Assembly: GCA_032718475.1 (NCBI GenBank) | Contig: JAUCBJ010000150.1 | Location: forward strand, 108,199 to 172,198 | From: Nemertoderma westbladi | Lineage: Eukaryota; Xenacoelomorpha; Nemertodermatida; Nemertodermatidae | Length of the DNA stretch: 64,000 nt | Direction of reading: 5' to 3' | Shown: positions 40,488 to 51,349 of the stretch, one piece after another | How the letters are laid out: each line of letters starts with the position of its first letter | Position numbering within the stretch: position 1 is the first letter of the stretch | Program-made: the position numbers and the translations under genes | Notes under the pieces: generated by a model | Databases searched by the model: none | Seen by the model: only the letters and a program-made list of their open reading frames with translations | Told to the model about the DNA's origin: nothing

Positions 40488-41667
40488 GTGGACATACTCT
40501 CTCTGTTGGGGTGTTGGCGATCTCGACAATTAAGACACGTTCCCAAGTCATTGAGAGCCAACCTGGCGGACCTCTTGGCAGACCTCCTTGCAGTGATAGT
40601 GGAAGACCCAACCAATGTTAAGAGGTGGACCAGTATACTGATCATTGGCCACTGCTGTATCCCGACACCAAAGAGGGGTGGAAGAAAGCATCAAAAATCA
40701 CTTGCCTCCCAAGTCAACCAACAAACCACAGACTTTCGAACGACCATGTTGGGAACGGGTCTCCCTCTTCCACCACCTCCCCCTACCGGACCCAGCCACC
40801 AGAATTTCAAGAAGGAATTGGTGCGCCTTGCCACAGTTATCGCCGAGTAGATAGGAGGAGGCCGATGAAGCTGATCTCCACCATCCCCTGTGGGAGTGGG
40901 GGAGGTCCAGATGGAATGCGGCCCCAGATCTTGAAGGACTTGGTGGCCCCAACCCCAACCAATGGGGCAGCGGGCGAGCGTCTCCTGACTACCCTCGCAA
41001 GCTTCGTAGACGTCACAGTGGCTGGCAACATAACATACCAATTGTGATACGTCCTCTGTTCTTCGGGGATAACCTGTTTGCCTTCACCAAGGGGTCATGG
41101 AGGCATCCGGCCCATTGCTGTTGGAGTCACTCTCCGCCGCCTGTGAGGGTAGTACGTCGGCCATCCCGTGGCAGACCAGCGGACCCAATCGTATGGGTCT
41201 GTTCATCTTGGCATCGGCTGCAAGTTGGGGCAGAGGGGGCATCCCATGCAGCGAGGGCATTGGTGGAGAGTGAGAACCTGCCAGCGAATGTGTTGCTGGA
41301 GGTTCACTTCAGCAATGCATTTAACTCGATTCGGCGCAACTCCAGGTATCCAGCGGTGTACAATTATACACTTGCAGCATATGGGTAAGCAACATTCCTC
41401 CTTCATGGAGAATGGGCTCTTCTCTCTGATAAGGGAGTGCAGCAGGGGGACACGGATGGCCCTCAGCTCTTTGGTGACACTGCCAACCCCATCATCCAGT
41501 CAATGGACTCCAAATTCAACATCTGGTACTTGGATGATGGGAACCTTGCTGATGACTTCCATTTCGTCCTCCGAGACCTAGTGCGGCTGATGGAAGATGG
41601 GCAGAAGTGCGGGTTAACTATCAACCGAAGGAAAACCGAGCTGTTCTTCCTGGGTGAGGAAACGTAG
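40488..41667 (+). pseudogene. RT element linker and reverse transcriptase, copy 2
   Basis: Frames 40488-40850, 40625-41047, 41044-41388, 41168-41581 and 41437-41667 together cover the RT. GGGPDGMRPQILKDL comes first, then LFFGDNLFAFTK, LLEVHFSNAFNSIRR (His where the first catalytic Asp is expected), QQGDTDGPQLFGDTAN, and WYLDDGNLADDF (catalytic YxDD box intact at about 41525-41540). At least three frameshifts and the Asp-to-His change make it inactive. Confidence 0.8.
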
Positions 41668-41775
41668 GAGTCCGCACTGCGATCCAGTCGGAGTTTGATG
41701 CCATTTGCCCAGGTATCCAGTACTCCCCGTTGGAAAACGTGACCATGCTGGGAGCTTCTATCAGCAATGGAGTCA

Positions 41776-42115
41776 TGGATCATCCGCATCTTTAAGGCCA
41801 GTCTCCTTTAAGATGCTTCTTAAGATGCGAGAAAAGTCATGGGCTGTCCACCATGCGTATTCACTCCATTAGGAGGCCAAAGCTCAAGATTATGCACTGG
41901 CTGGTCCTCACAGCAAAGCAATGTCCTCAAAGTGGAGGCAGTCCTGTTCAAGTGTCAAGCTAGGGGAGACCTCCAACACCTCCAATGTTGTTTACAGTCT
42001 GATTGGAGATGTGTTCATTGTTATTTGTCACAGTGAACCCGGTGCATCATTCTTGTGAAAGTGCCATCCAGAGATTTTGTATCATCTGCAGTTAGAGCCT
42101 CGCATGCACTCCCAT
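41776..42115 (-). mobile_element. Diverged LINE-A RT-tail fragment (unit 2)
   Basis: Minus-strand match to the LINE-A tail from CATCCGCATCTTTAAGGCCA to GCATGCACTCCCATATAAG, older and more diverged than the other copies. It directly abuts the RT element, into or beside which it inserted. Confidence 0.82.
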
Positions 42116-42233
42116 ATAAGACATATCAATAACGGTTGGTATAAAATAATTGTCAACTTTTAGGAAGTATGAATTATTTTCATAAAGTGCTTTGCCAACA
42201 ATGGTAAGAAAATCCCTATGTAGTCCATCTAGA

Positions 42234-43027
42234 TCATAGCCTACTTTTCCAACATAGTTTATTATGATATGAGTATATTTTCAAAGGCATTATGTAACAG
42301 ATGTTGCCAACGTATTCAGATATTTTTTTCATTATCAAATCAATGTCATCATAACTAAATATCACATCTTTGAGAAAGTTTATATCATCTCCACTTAATT
42401 CCCAAATGGATGAATCTATCAAATGAGTCTTCATCAATAAAGATGTTCATGTCTAACACAATACTTAATCTCAATGTTGTTATGTTGCTGACAGTAGTAC
42501 TAGGATGTCTGAACTACTATCATCTAGAAAAAACCCCCGGCTCCATATGTTTTGTCACCACACACATATCATTAGTGGTAGATGATGGGCCGGAAAGAGT
42601 TGTGGTTATAGGTACATGATTAGTAATAACACTAACAGTATTGTTGGAATTACTATGGGTACTAATATTTCCATTAGGTGCAGTCTCAGTATGTGCTGGT
42701 GAGGTGATGATGATGATGTGCTCACTGTGTTTCCCTACACATATCAAAAACTCTGATATCTGATACAAACAGATATCTGAGTATTTCAAAGTCATCATAG
42801 CTTGAATTATCATCAATAGCAAAGTGAAGTATATGAACAGTTTTCATGCGAGCAGATCTTCGCACTTCTCCATCGCTGATGGAATTATTCATATGACGAT
42901 CATAATCACTGCAAGTTACCAGTAAAAACAAAATATCGCGATTGTCCTTAGAAATTTCATGTCTGTATTTATCTAAGACAAAGTCTTTGTTACTCATGGG
43001 CAGTTTTGTTGCTATCTTTTTTATCAT
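42234..43027 (-). other. Unrecognised minus-strand ORF cluster (unit 2)
   Basis: Copy of the cluster at 36722-37527: frames 42722-43027, 42520-42822 and 42234-42437, with a handful of residue changes (for example Glu to Asp and Ala to Val). The downstream flank includes another minus frame at 43238-43432, rich in Ser and Asp, which lies outside the duplicated unit. No function is assigned. Confidence 0.4.
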
Positions 43028-43099
43028 GAAACAAAATCACGAAAGAAGAGGGATCGGAGCCACCAGGGAGACATCACTGTAACACGCACAATATTTAGT

Positions 43100-43789
43100 C
43101 GATGATAAGTTTAACATCAGGTCATAATCGGCAGACTTCAGTACTTCAACATTTAAAGTCCTTCCCCAAACCTCTTTAAGGTGAGAGTCTGTGTTAAACT
43201 TACATGGCTAAATCTTTTTCTAACAGGTTGCATCAGATTATTTATTGGAATCGATTTCCCAGTACCATATTCTCAATTTCACCCAGAAACTGGCCCTTGT
43301 GGAGGACGAATCTTGCTCTTTGTCAGCAAAGGACATGTGATCACTTCCTGTACTGCCTGCAGTATCATTTGAACTTGATGTTTCAATGCTAAAGCAAGAT
43401 GCATCAGAATTACACCGAATTACAAATTCCACTTAAAACTCTGTATAGTGGCGCGCCTTACAAAGTTCAACATTACCGGTATTGCTTCCATGTGGCTGAG
43501 TGCAAATGACTTCCCACACAATCCACACAAAAGCGAGTGCCATCTGGCAAATTAAACCCACAAAATATGAAAAACAAAGCCTTGCTATACTCGCATTTTT
43601 ACCTTATACTCCATGGCGATACCAGTCATAGAGGACCCGTAGTAAGCCTATATGGGATTATTTCACTGTTAAGTAGATATTTATAGTACTACGTAAAAAA
43701 CTTTCAAAATCCGACGCATTTGCCTTGATTTGTAGTTATTGTAATTTGCATATCACCTACATTAGTTATAATTTCACTTGGGTTTCTAT
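43100..43789. other. Unassigned DNA; possible minus-strand exons
   Basis: A minus-strand frame at 43238-43432 (64 aa) and a short one at about 43473-43600 with RFCVDCVGSHLHSATWKQYR (a Cys/His-rich, finger-like pattern) could be exons of the gene whose end was duplicated in units 1 and 2. No splice sites could be fixed. Confidence 0.3.
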
Positions 43790-43833
43790 TGGCGCAGTGG
43801 TTACATTCTAAGTAGGTCCGGGGTTCGAATCTG
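43790..43833 (+). promoter_or_regulatory. tRNA-like A and B boxes at the LTR start
   Basis: TGGCGCAGTGG fits the Pol III A box and GGTTCGAATC (43822-43831) fits the B box, 21 bp apart. The right LTR keeps the B box, but three bases are deleted from the A box. This is either a chance match, a SINE head at the LTR edge, or a Pol III-type promoter. Confidence 0.35.
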
Positions 43834-45641
43834 TGTTGGTAAATTTGTAATTTGCGTTATTATATTTTCGGTTTCATTAAGTTTATAAGCCAATGGGGTG
43901 CGTACAACACGTGGAACGATGAGTTGGGCCAATCATAGGGCACTTAATAATTTATTGCTCCAATGTGCGTCGTAGAATGTAGTAGAATGTTGTAGTGAAT
44001 TCCATGCTTAGGATTTGCTATATAAGGGGCCGTTTGTCCTTCTGTTATCACTTCTTGTCTAATAACTATCCTTACCTACTACTAGTTAAACCGTTTCAAC
44101 TTGCTTTAGACTTTAGTTTAATTTGCCCCTTTTGTTATTTTGTAAAGTTAGTTTAATTTGATAAGTCTTTGTTATTTATGTTAAAAATATACTGCAAACT
44201 CAGACATGTAGTTTTGACGTATCTATCTTGAGACAGCCAAACGCTTCGAGGAATGGCTGCCTAAACCGTTAGGCCTCATGTCCACGATGCATGAGATAAC
44301 CCACATTATCTTTGCCCATGCCCATTAGGAAGTATGCCTCACTGCCTAAGAATGCCCACGTCAGAGGAAGGTAAGACTTGTTTGACGCCCTTGCCCGCCG
44401 TAAGACCTTTAGATCAGGGTAAAGCATGACAACGTCCTGGGACACCGTAAAATTTAGGATTAAATAGCTCAGATTCAGATAGGAAAAAACCTGGGTCAAC
44501 CTGTATCTCCTACAGGTGCGAGCTGTTGCTGTTTGTCAGTATGTGCAACTATACTTAGGTGCGAATAGCATGCTCTATAATTTGGTGATTTGCAGTACTG
44601 ACAGTACAGTACCGGTTAGCTCTGTAGGCCTTATAGTTTGACTGACCTGTCTGATTCCAAAGTATTTGATCAGGCAAGAGGCAGCTTTCTGCTACTAGCA
44701 CACGTTTGGCTACCGTCTACATTCGGCTACATCTACCACGCCCTTGCCACGTACTGATAGGTATTTACTGCAGCCCACCACAGTAACAAAATTCTAGAAT
44801 CAAAATACATACCAGATCAGCTATTCGTACAGTAGTAAATTAACACCTATTTCCTTATCTCACAATCAGAATATGGTATTAGTGCCGATCACGGGCGTAG
44901 TTACTAACACCGTAATTGCCCGGTTGAGTTGTGAATAAAGGAGGAGAGAGCCCTTTTGACGTCAGTTTGTAAGTATTGCGCCTACAGTGCGACTAGCTTA
45001 TTCGAGTAGCTAGCGCCCGGTATTGTTATTTTGTTAAAATCACCAAAACCTAGTATAACGGCAATACACCAAAATTGTTTTATTTGTAACACACACACAC
45101 ACACACACACTCGTCTTGAGATCAAAACTATCTAAGCTTACTATAAGAATTATTATTTGTAGAGGTATTTAGTATTTGTTTTACTCTGACATTAGGGGCA
45201 CCCCCTTTGACTGCTATTTTCCTGTCGGCAGTATTGTTTTACGCTAGTCTTGTTGACCCGCTAGCTCATATTATACCCATATAAATCACACCACAGCAAG
45301 CAGTATTTTAGGTCCATTAGCGATAGTTAGTATGTGCTAAGCGGGGATTGTTTTCCCGTGAGTTTGGTCTGTATCTGTAGACTACATCTGCCTCACCGGT
45401 TAGAGGCCGGGTATCCTGTTTGTCTAGTTAGCCCGGGCATTTGATTCGCCCAAGTATTAGAAGAGACATCAGGCTCTGTTCCTCGCCAGTAGTAGTTTAT
45501 GTACTTAGTATCTGTTTATTTAGACACCCTGGACTGGGAATTCTTGTCAGATACTGTACGAGCTCGTATACACTGCTGGATTCTACAGTAGGGTAGTTTG
45601 TTACTAGGATCCGGTAGGCGGTATACTACTGGACTTATCAG
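43790..45641 (+). repeat. Left LTR of the BEL/Pao element
   Basis: About 1.85 kb, matching 55194-57292 at high identity. It begins TGGCGCAGTGGTTACATTC and ends GGACTTATCAG. It has a (CA)n microsatellite at 45091-45111 inside about 50 bp missing from the right LTR. Minus-strand ORF 44269-44499 has a mate in the right LTR but no recognisable domain. The exact ends are uncertain by a few bases. Confidence 0.82.
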
Positions 45642-46427
45642 TAGGAGATATTTTATAATTTAAAATTAGTAGAATTAGTAATTGGTAGAATATTTCTCAC
45701 CGATAGGCCTTAGAGTTGCTAGTAGTTTTGTATTTGGTTAGCTATAGATAGCTAGTTAGTTTGTAATTATTTTGTCTTAGGCCGTGTGTGTGTGGTGTTA
45801 CTTTTATTCGGTAATTGAAAAGGTACGCAAGGTTTAAAGACCAATTTGTATCAGTACCTAGGAAAATTTTTTCGTAGAGTAGTCCGTAAAACTCTCACCT
45901 TCGATTTTCAGGACTCCAGGACTCATTTCTGGACCGCCTCGAAGGATTAGGCTGTTTTTTGCAAATTTGGGAGGTAAACGATTCGTCCGCAACGCTGGAA
46001 ATGGAACAGTTCTCGTCCGGTTTGTATCTGGGTATCTGTATGACTGGAAGATCAAAGGAATGTAAGTTTTACGACTCGTGTCGTTTAAACTTAGAGCACA
46101 GTAGTACAACCCTTACGCTTGTAGAACTCCCATAGGTTGGTATATGAGAGCGCCTGTGCGTTCACTAGAGGTGAGTGAACCGGAGGACGACGTCTTAAGC
46201 ACGTGTATTCTATTAACTACTATGTTAGCCAATTCTCCCTCACATTCCTGTGGTCCTACTGTACAGACGGTACCACGACAGACTTATGTTGCTATAGACA
46301 CCGACGTAACAGACTTGGTCGAGACCACACGGACCTCTAACTTATAGCTACTTGCAGCGGAACAGGTTGTATCGACTGCCGAAGACCAAAGGGTTGATGC
46401 TGTAGATGTCTCGATGAACGAGGATCT
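45642..46427 (+). other. BEL/Pao 5' leader
   Basis: A short region between the LTR and pol. It has only one small frame (46144-46347, 67 aa, Thr/Ser-rich) and no zinc knuckle or capsid-like sequence. No primer-binding site starting TGG follows the LTR. Confidence 0.5.
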
Positions 46428-46605
46428 GGAAGGCTTGCGGGCCTACTGACAGATCCAAATGTCATTGACCCCATCTGCAAAGCTTCGACACTGGTCGCGG
46501 ATCTTGGAAGGCTTGCGAGCCTACCGACAGATCAAAAGGTTGTCGAAACGCCTCACGACGTTTCGATGCTGACTAGTGTCACCGGAAGGCTTGCGAGCCT
46601 ACCAG
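46428..46605 (+). repeat. 78-bp direct repeats with the GRLASLP motif
   Basis: GGAAGGCTTGCGAGCCTACC-type motifs start at 46428, 46506 and 46584, exactly 78 bp apart. The first about 33 bp of each unit is similar (GRLAxLxTDxxV). They read in the pol frame. Confidence 0.8.
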
Positions 46606-48594
46606 CCATATTGGCACTAGCCATCTCAGTGGGCGACGACATAGATGAGGACCATGGCGCAGTGCAAGCAGCGCTTGACAAACTGGTGACCAAGAAAACC
46701 ATCGAGTAGTGGGAAAAGGACTCAGCAGAACCAGGCAGTTACGAGACCGCCATGTCAGAACAGGAAAAACAGTCATTAAAGATTATGAAGGATACCATTC
46801 GCCAGCCCGCGAATGGCCACTACAAAGTTGGGATGCTGTGGCGCCATGGTCAACCTAAGCTCGTCAACAACTACCTGCTTGCCTTGAAACGACTTAAGTC
46901 GATACTGCAGCGGCTGTTGTGTGATGAGATGGCCCATATGCAATACATCCCGCAACTTCAGACGTATCTCCAAAAGGGATACACGATCAGGATGACGAAC
47001 CCTGAGGCAACAACGGATCAGACATATTACCTGCCACATCACTTTTTACGACATCCGGACAAACCTGGCAAGGTGCGTATAGTCAATGACTGCGCCGCGC
47101 TTTACCAAGGAATGTCTATGAACAGTGAGTTGATGGATGGGCCGAATATGAACAACTACCTCATGGGAGTCCTTATGCGTTTCAGACAACGCAAGGTGGC
47201 CTTCACCTGAGACATAGAGGCCATGTTCCACCAGGTTAAAGCTTTGGAGTGGGATAGGGACAATTTGAGGCTTCTTTGGTACCTGGATGGAAATCTAGAT
47301 CTTCCACCAGATACTTACCAGATGCAGGTAAGAGTTTTCGGGGCCCGGGACAGCCCCAACTGCACCATGTATGCCTTGAAGCAGACAGCATTAGATTGAC
47401 GTGACAAACTAGACCCAGAAGTGGTTCAGACAATGCAGTGGGATTTTTACGTGGATGACGGCCTCAAGAGTTGTGACACTCTGGAGCGTGCTACAACCAT
47501 AGCATACCAACTCAAGGACTGTCTCACCGAGGATGGATTTTGCCTCACCAAATTCGCTTGCAATAACTCCGAACTAGTGAATTCATTTGACTCTACTGAC
47601 CATAGCGGGGGTGACCTAGATCTAGATCTAGAACCTCTGCCTACGACCAAACTCCTAGGACTCAGTTGGGACCCAAACTCTGACAACTTTAGGGTGCATG
47701 TAAGGGCCAACGACCAGACGAGACCTCTCACTAAGAGGACCTGCTTATTGACAACGAGTCGTTTGTATGACCCACTACATTTCATCAGTCCAGTGATCCT
47801 ATATGCTAGCATCATATTCTGCAGCATCTGGCAAGCCGGACTGGAATGGGACGACCCCATCCCAGAAAAGCTAGCTAAGCAATTGAGGGACTGGGAGGCT
47901 CAACTGACACTCCTACAAGACTATACAATACCTAGGGTATACTTTCCTTTACAGGCCACCTTTCCTGCTGATCTGGAGCTTCACAGCTTTAGTGACGCTA
48001 GCAAGGATGGGCTGGGGGTAACTCTATACCTTAGACGACAAGTGACAACCAACAGTTACGAGGTGTCTTTCATTACTTCCAGGGCTAAGACAATGCCTTT
48101 GAAATATATGACAGTACCTCAGGGAGAGCTACAAGCCGGGATGATATCCACTGATATCGTCAGTCTAGTCCAGCGCGAACTGGAAGCTAACTTGAAAGTC
48201 ACGTATTGGACCAACGCGACGTTAGTACTTTGGTACATCAATAACGAAACGTTTCAGTTCAAGACTTTCGTGGCCAACAGGCGGGCTGAAATACTAGATA
48301 GTTCGCTCAAACAAGACTGGTGTCACTGCCCAGGGAAACTGAACCCGGCTGACATCGCGTCACGGGGAATGTTACCCATAGACTTTTGTGAACCTGACAA
48401 TAAGTCCTTCTGGTTTATAGGACCCGACTTCCTACAACGACCATTGGATGAATGGCCGCCATTATTCGACACGACATTAAACACCATATCGGAAGGTGCC
48501 GAGATTAAAATCGACACTGTTGTCAAGTCGAAGGTGAAAGCCAGCACCAAGGTCAAGAGGAAACAAGGACGAATTAAATCTAATGACCTGGACA

Positions 48595-48822
48595 CTCCAC
48601 CAGACATTACACCAGATGTCTCACCAGACATTCGACCAGACGTTCTAATGAATCTTTCTCCAGAAGTTCCGCAGGGGATTTCACCAAACGTTTCGCCAGA
48701 TTTTTCACAAGACATTTCGCCAGATTATTTGCCAGACTATCTTCAGATTATTCTCCGGATTCTTCACCAGATTGTTTTCTGGATCTTTCGACCGATTGTC
48801 TACCGGACATCTCACCAGATTG
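48595..48822 (+). repeat. Imperfect 12-bp repeats coding for (S/T)PD linker
   Basis: CCAGACATT-like units repeat every 12 bp (coding D-I-S-P) between RNase H and integrase. An indel near 48740 moves the repeat out of frame. Confidence 0.75.
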
Positions 48823-50651
48823 AAACCATTACTACCAGTCAACCCACCGAGTGCTGATGGTAAAGGTAAGACCCTGGAGACAAAGGTACTTAAGTACTCA
48901 GACAAACCCATTGCACAAAGGGAGACACTCACCAGAAGGCGCATGGGCCTACCAAGTCCGAACAAGTATCCACACTGTAACTATACCTTACCCGATGACG
49001 TCACCAACACTTACGTTGACTGGATAGTTAACCTAACTAGATCATGGACGGACGCTTGCCACAAGTTAGCATGGCACAAACGTTTGAGACAATATGATAA
49101 AGGCAAACGCGACTTTACACGAAGACTAACCTTGGCTGAAGTTGATAGTTGTGAGATTGATATTATCAAACATTATCAATTGTGATATTTCGCACGACAG
49201 TTCACAGCGATCAATCAGGGTAAACAGATCAAGTCTTCACCGATCTTGAGTTGGAGTCCAATAATATACAAGGGCTTGCTTTGTCACAAGTCCAGACTCC
49301 AAAACATTGACTTTGCTTTAGATTTTAGGTATCCTATCATCATACCGCAATACCATGAGTTACAGTGTGCTATGATACTGGGCGCACACGTACAACTCAA
49401 ACACATAGGTAGACATCACTGTTTATCACATTTACACTCGAGATTTGTACTGATTAGACCTAGTAAGGCATTGAGTTCAGTAACACGCAACTGTATTATT
49501 TGCAAGAAAGTGCACGTGAGGATAGGACACCAAGAAATGAGTGAACTACCACTAGTGAGGTTACAGGCATTTAGACCCCCATTTATCGAGATGGGGATAG
49601 ACTGTTTTGGACCCATAATCGCAAAACGCGGATGCGTACAGGTTAAACGTTTGAACGTGTAACAGATCTAACCACCAACGCCTTTATCCTAGCCTTACGG
49701 TGATTTATCGCTAGACGCAGATTGGTCAAATCCATACACTGTGACCAAGGGACCAGCTTTTTGGGTGCGAGGAACAAAACTGTAACAAATACAGTATATA
49801 TTACCACCCTATATAAGGCTCCTATTATTATAACAAGTACTTTTACTATGGTACTGAGAGTTTCAGTGTTTACCATTCAATATTATGTATTACCTTGCCT
49901 AAGCTTAATATACTGCTGTACTGATCGAGGTCATGTTTTATATATATATAATATTTCTGTTCTACCATTCCCGAAAATTCAGAACAGAAACTTCCAGAGC
50001 CTTAAAGAAATTGGATCAAAATCAAATCTCCGATGAACACTTCCGACAGTCCGTGAGAGGCGTGGTTTGGGAGAGGTTGATTGGATCCATTAAGATGGCA
50101 ATGGCGAAAGTAATACCTACGCAACGCATATTGACCGACGACCAACTGACTACATTGTTGATAGAAATTGAAGCGCTTCTAAATACTAGACCCATCGCTT
50201 TGATTCCAGACGGCAAACAATCTTAGTTTGCTTTGACACCAGCGCACTTGCTTATGCAGGCGCTGACGACACTGCTGCCCACTTCTGTACCCATTGACAG
50301 CGACAGTTACGGCAACAAATCTTGTAAAATCACTCAGCTATTAGCCAATAAGTTTTGGGAAGTATAGCAGAAGTATTATTTACCCTTATCATTTCAGCCA
50401 GGACCACCTGGTATCTTACTACCCGGTGTCTGAAGCGTGGTGATCACGTATTATTGGCAGAGACCAACTTGAAGAGAAGGTTTTGGTTGACGGGAGTCAT
50501 TTTGACCACACACCCGACATCTGGTGGTGTAATACGGACTGTTACTGTACGGACAATTGATGGACAGACTGTAGACAGACCCGTACAGCGTCTCGAGCTT
50601 TCTAGAAACGAAACGGGAGATTACAAATCTCCACCTAAATTTCGTAAGTAG
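48772..50651 (+). pseudogene. BEL/Pao pol: integrase and C-terminal domain
   Basis: Frame 48772-49185 holds the post-RNase H region. Frame 49246-49662 has the integrase zinc-binding module (HVQLKHIGRHHCLSHLHSRF ... CIICKK) and MGIDCFGPI with the first catalytic Asp. Frame 49722 has IHCDQGTSFLGA (second Asp). Frame 49933-50226 has VVWERLIGSIKMAM (Glu) and ALLNTRPIALIPDG. Frame 50355-50651 has the BEL C-terminal domain (LKRGDHVLLAETNLKRRFW, GGVIRTVTVRT). An AT-rich insertion of about 130 bp separates the second Asp from the Glu at about 49800-49970. Confidence 0.87.
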
Positions 50652-51349
50652 AGATGTGGGACCCTTGATGATCACCACATAGTCCTACCGTATTCCTGTA
50701 CACTGTAGTTTACAGACAGTGGTTGAATTCCATTGTCTTTATATGTGAACATCGAGGGTAGTACCCTTAAGCTTCACATAGGAGTGGGTTTGTGTGTACA
50801 GAAGGAATGGAATTCCACTTGGAACCCACAAGTGAGACAATTTTTCAAAAATTTTAGACAAATCCATTTTGGATTTCGAATTTTCAGAAAAACGATTCTC
50901 CAGTGGATTGATTCTAGGATATGGTCGGATGGAACCAAAATTAGGGAGGGGACAAGATCAGATGGAAGGCTTGCGAGCCTACCAATATTTTTTAGAAAAT
51001 AAAATCGGCCTTGTTCTAAAAGTCGTGTCCATTGTTATTTTTTACTTTGACTAATTCTTGACTGCTTTATTTTTTGGGGAAGTAGTTTGGGATTAAAAAG
51101 TGAGTATTTTAGACTCACGGCTAGTTTGCCCGAAATCGTTTTTTATCGGCACATTTTTTTGGATTAGAAGCCAGTGCGAAATCACGCGGAACCCTAAATC
51201 TTAGGCAAATGGGTATGGGTTTTAGAGCAAAGTTGAGCCAAAAGCCGACAAACTCTAAGTCTCCTCACATCTAACCTCTGTTTGTGCTTCCTCTAGTAGA
51301 ACGCAATGGTATAGATAAATGATATATAACCGTTATATACGCGTATATA
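50652..51349 (+). other. Spacer between pol and the 3' ORFs
   Basis: Only one frame is seen (50733-51002, 89 aa), ending in SDGRLASLPIFFRK with one copy of the 20-nt motif. Nothing else was recognised. Confidence 0.5.

Larger units (their letters stand above)
38204..41770 (+). mobile_element. Cys-rich RT element, copy 2 (more complete)
   Basis: Same order as copy 1: Cys module 38223-38477, repeat array 38760-40160, linker 40488-40850, then RT from about 40860 to 41670. The reading frame is broken by many indels, so it is inactive. No LTRs or target-site duplications were found. Its presence in both units shows it was there before the segmental duplication. Confidence 0.72.
37614..43099 (+). 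other. Tandem segmental duplication, unit 2
   Basis: Second copy of the 33211-37585 segment, longer because it keeps the RT core at 41047-41930. It ends at CGCACAATATTTAGT, beyond which the sequence (CGATGATAAG) is unique and presumably the original right flank. Confidence 0.9.
46428..48857 (+). pseudogene. BEL/Pao pol: reverse transcriptase and RNase H
   Basis: One frame runs the whole length with only three stops (TAG 46707, TGA 47208, TGA 47397). Family hallmarks: YYLPHHFLRHPDKPGKVRIV, then T-stop-DIEAMFHQV (the first catalytic Asp right after a stop), WDFYVDDGLKSCDT (YVDD box) and LLGLSWDPNSDNFRV. The connection domain TSRLYDPLHFISPVILYA follows, then LHSFSDASKDGLGVTLYLR (RNase H Asp), PQGELQAG and CPGKLNPADIASRG. 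The end is a (S/T)PD-repeat linker and a frameshift near 48740. RT order and motifs are those of BEL/Pao. It is inactive as it stands unless the stops are bypassed. Confidence 0.9.

Noticed and set aside
43790-43862. A tRNA gene
   Set aside because: A and B boxes are present but no cloverleaf with acceptor pairing could be made. It is better seen as a SINE/tRNA-like remnant.
44269-44499. Minus-strand ORF in the BEL LTR, with a mate at 55689-55922
   Set aside because: It is shared because both LTRs are copies. The reading frame differs at its ends and no domain or initiation context is seen.
47208-47399. TGA recoding (selenocysteine or readthrough) in BEL pol
   Set aside because: A TAG stop is also present and downstream frameshifts occur. 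Plain decay is simpler, and no recoding signal was identified.
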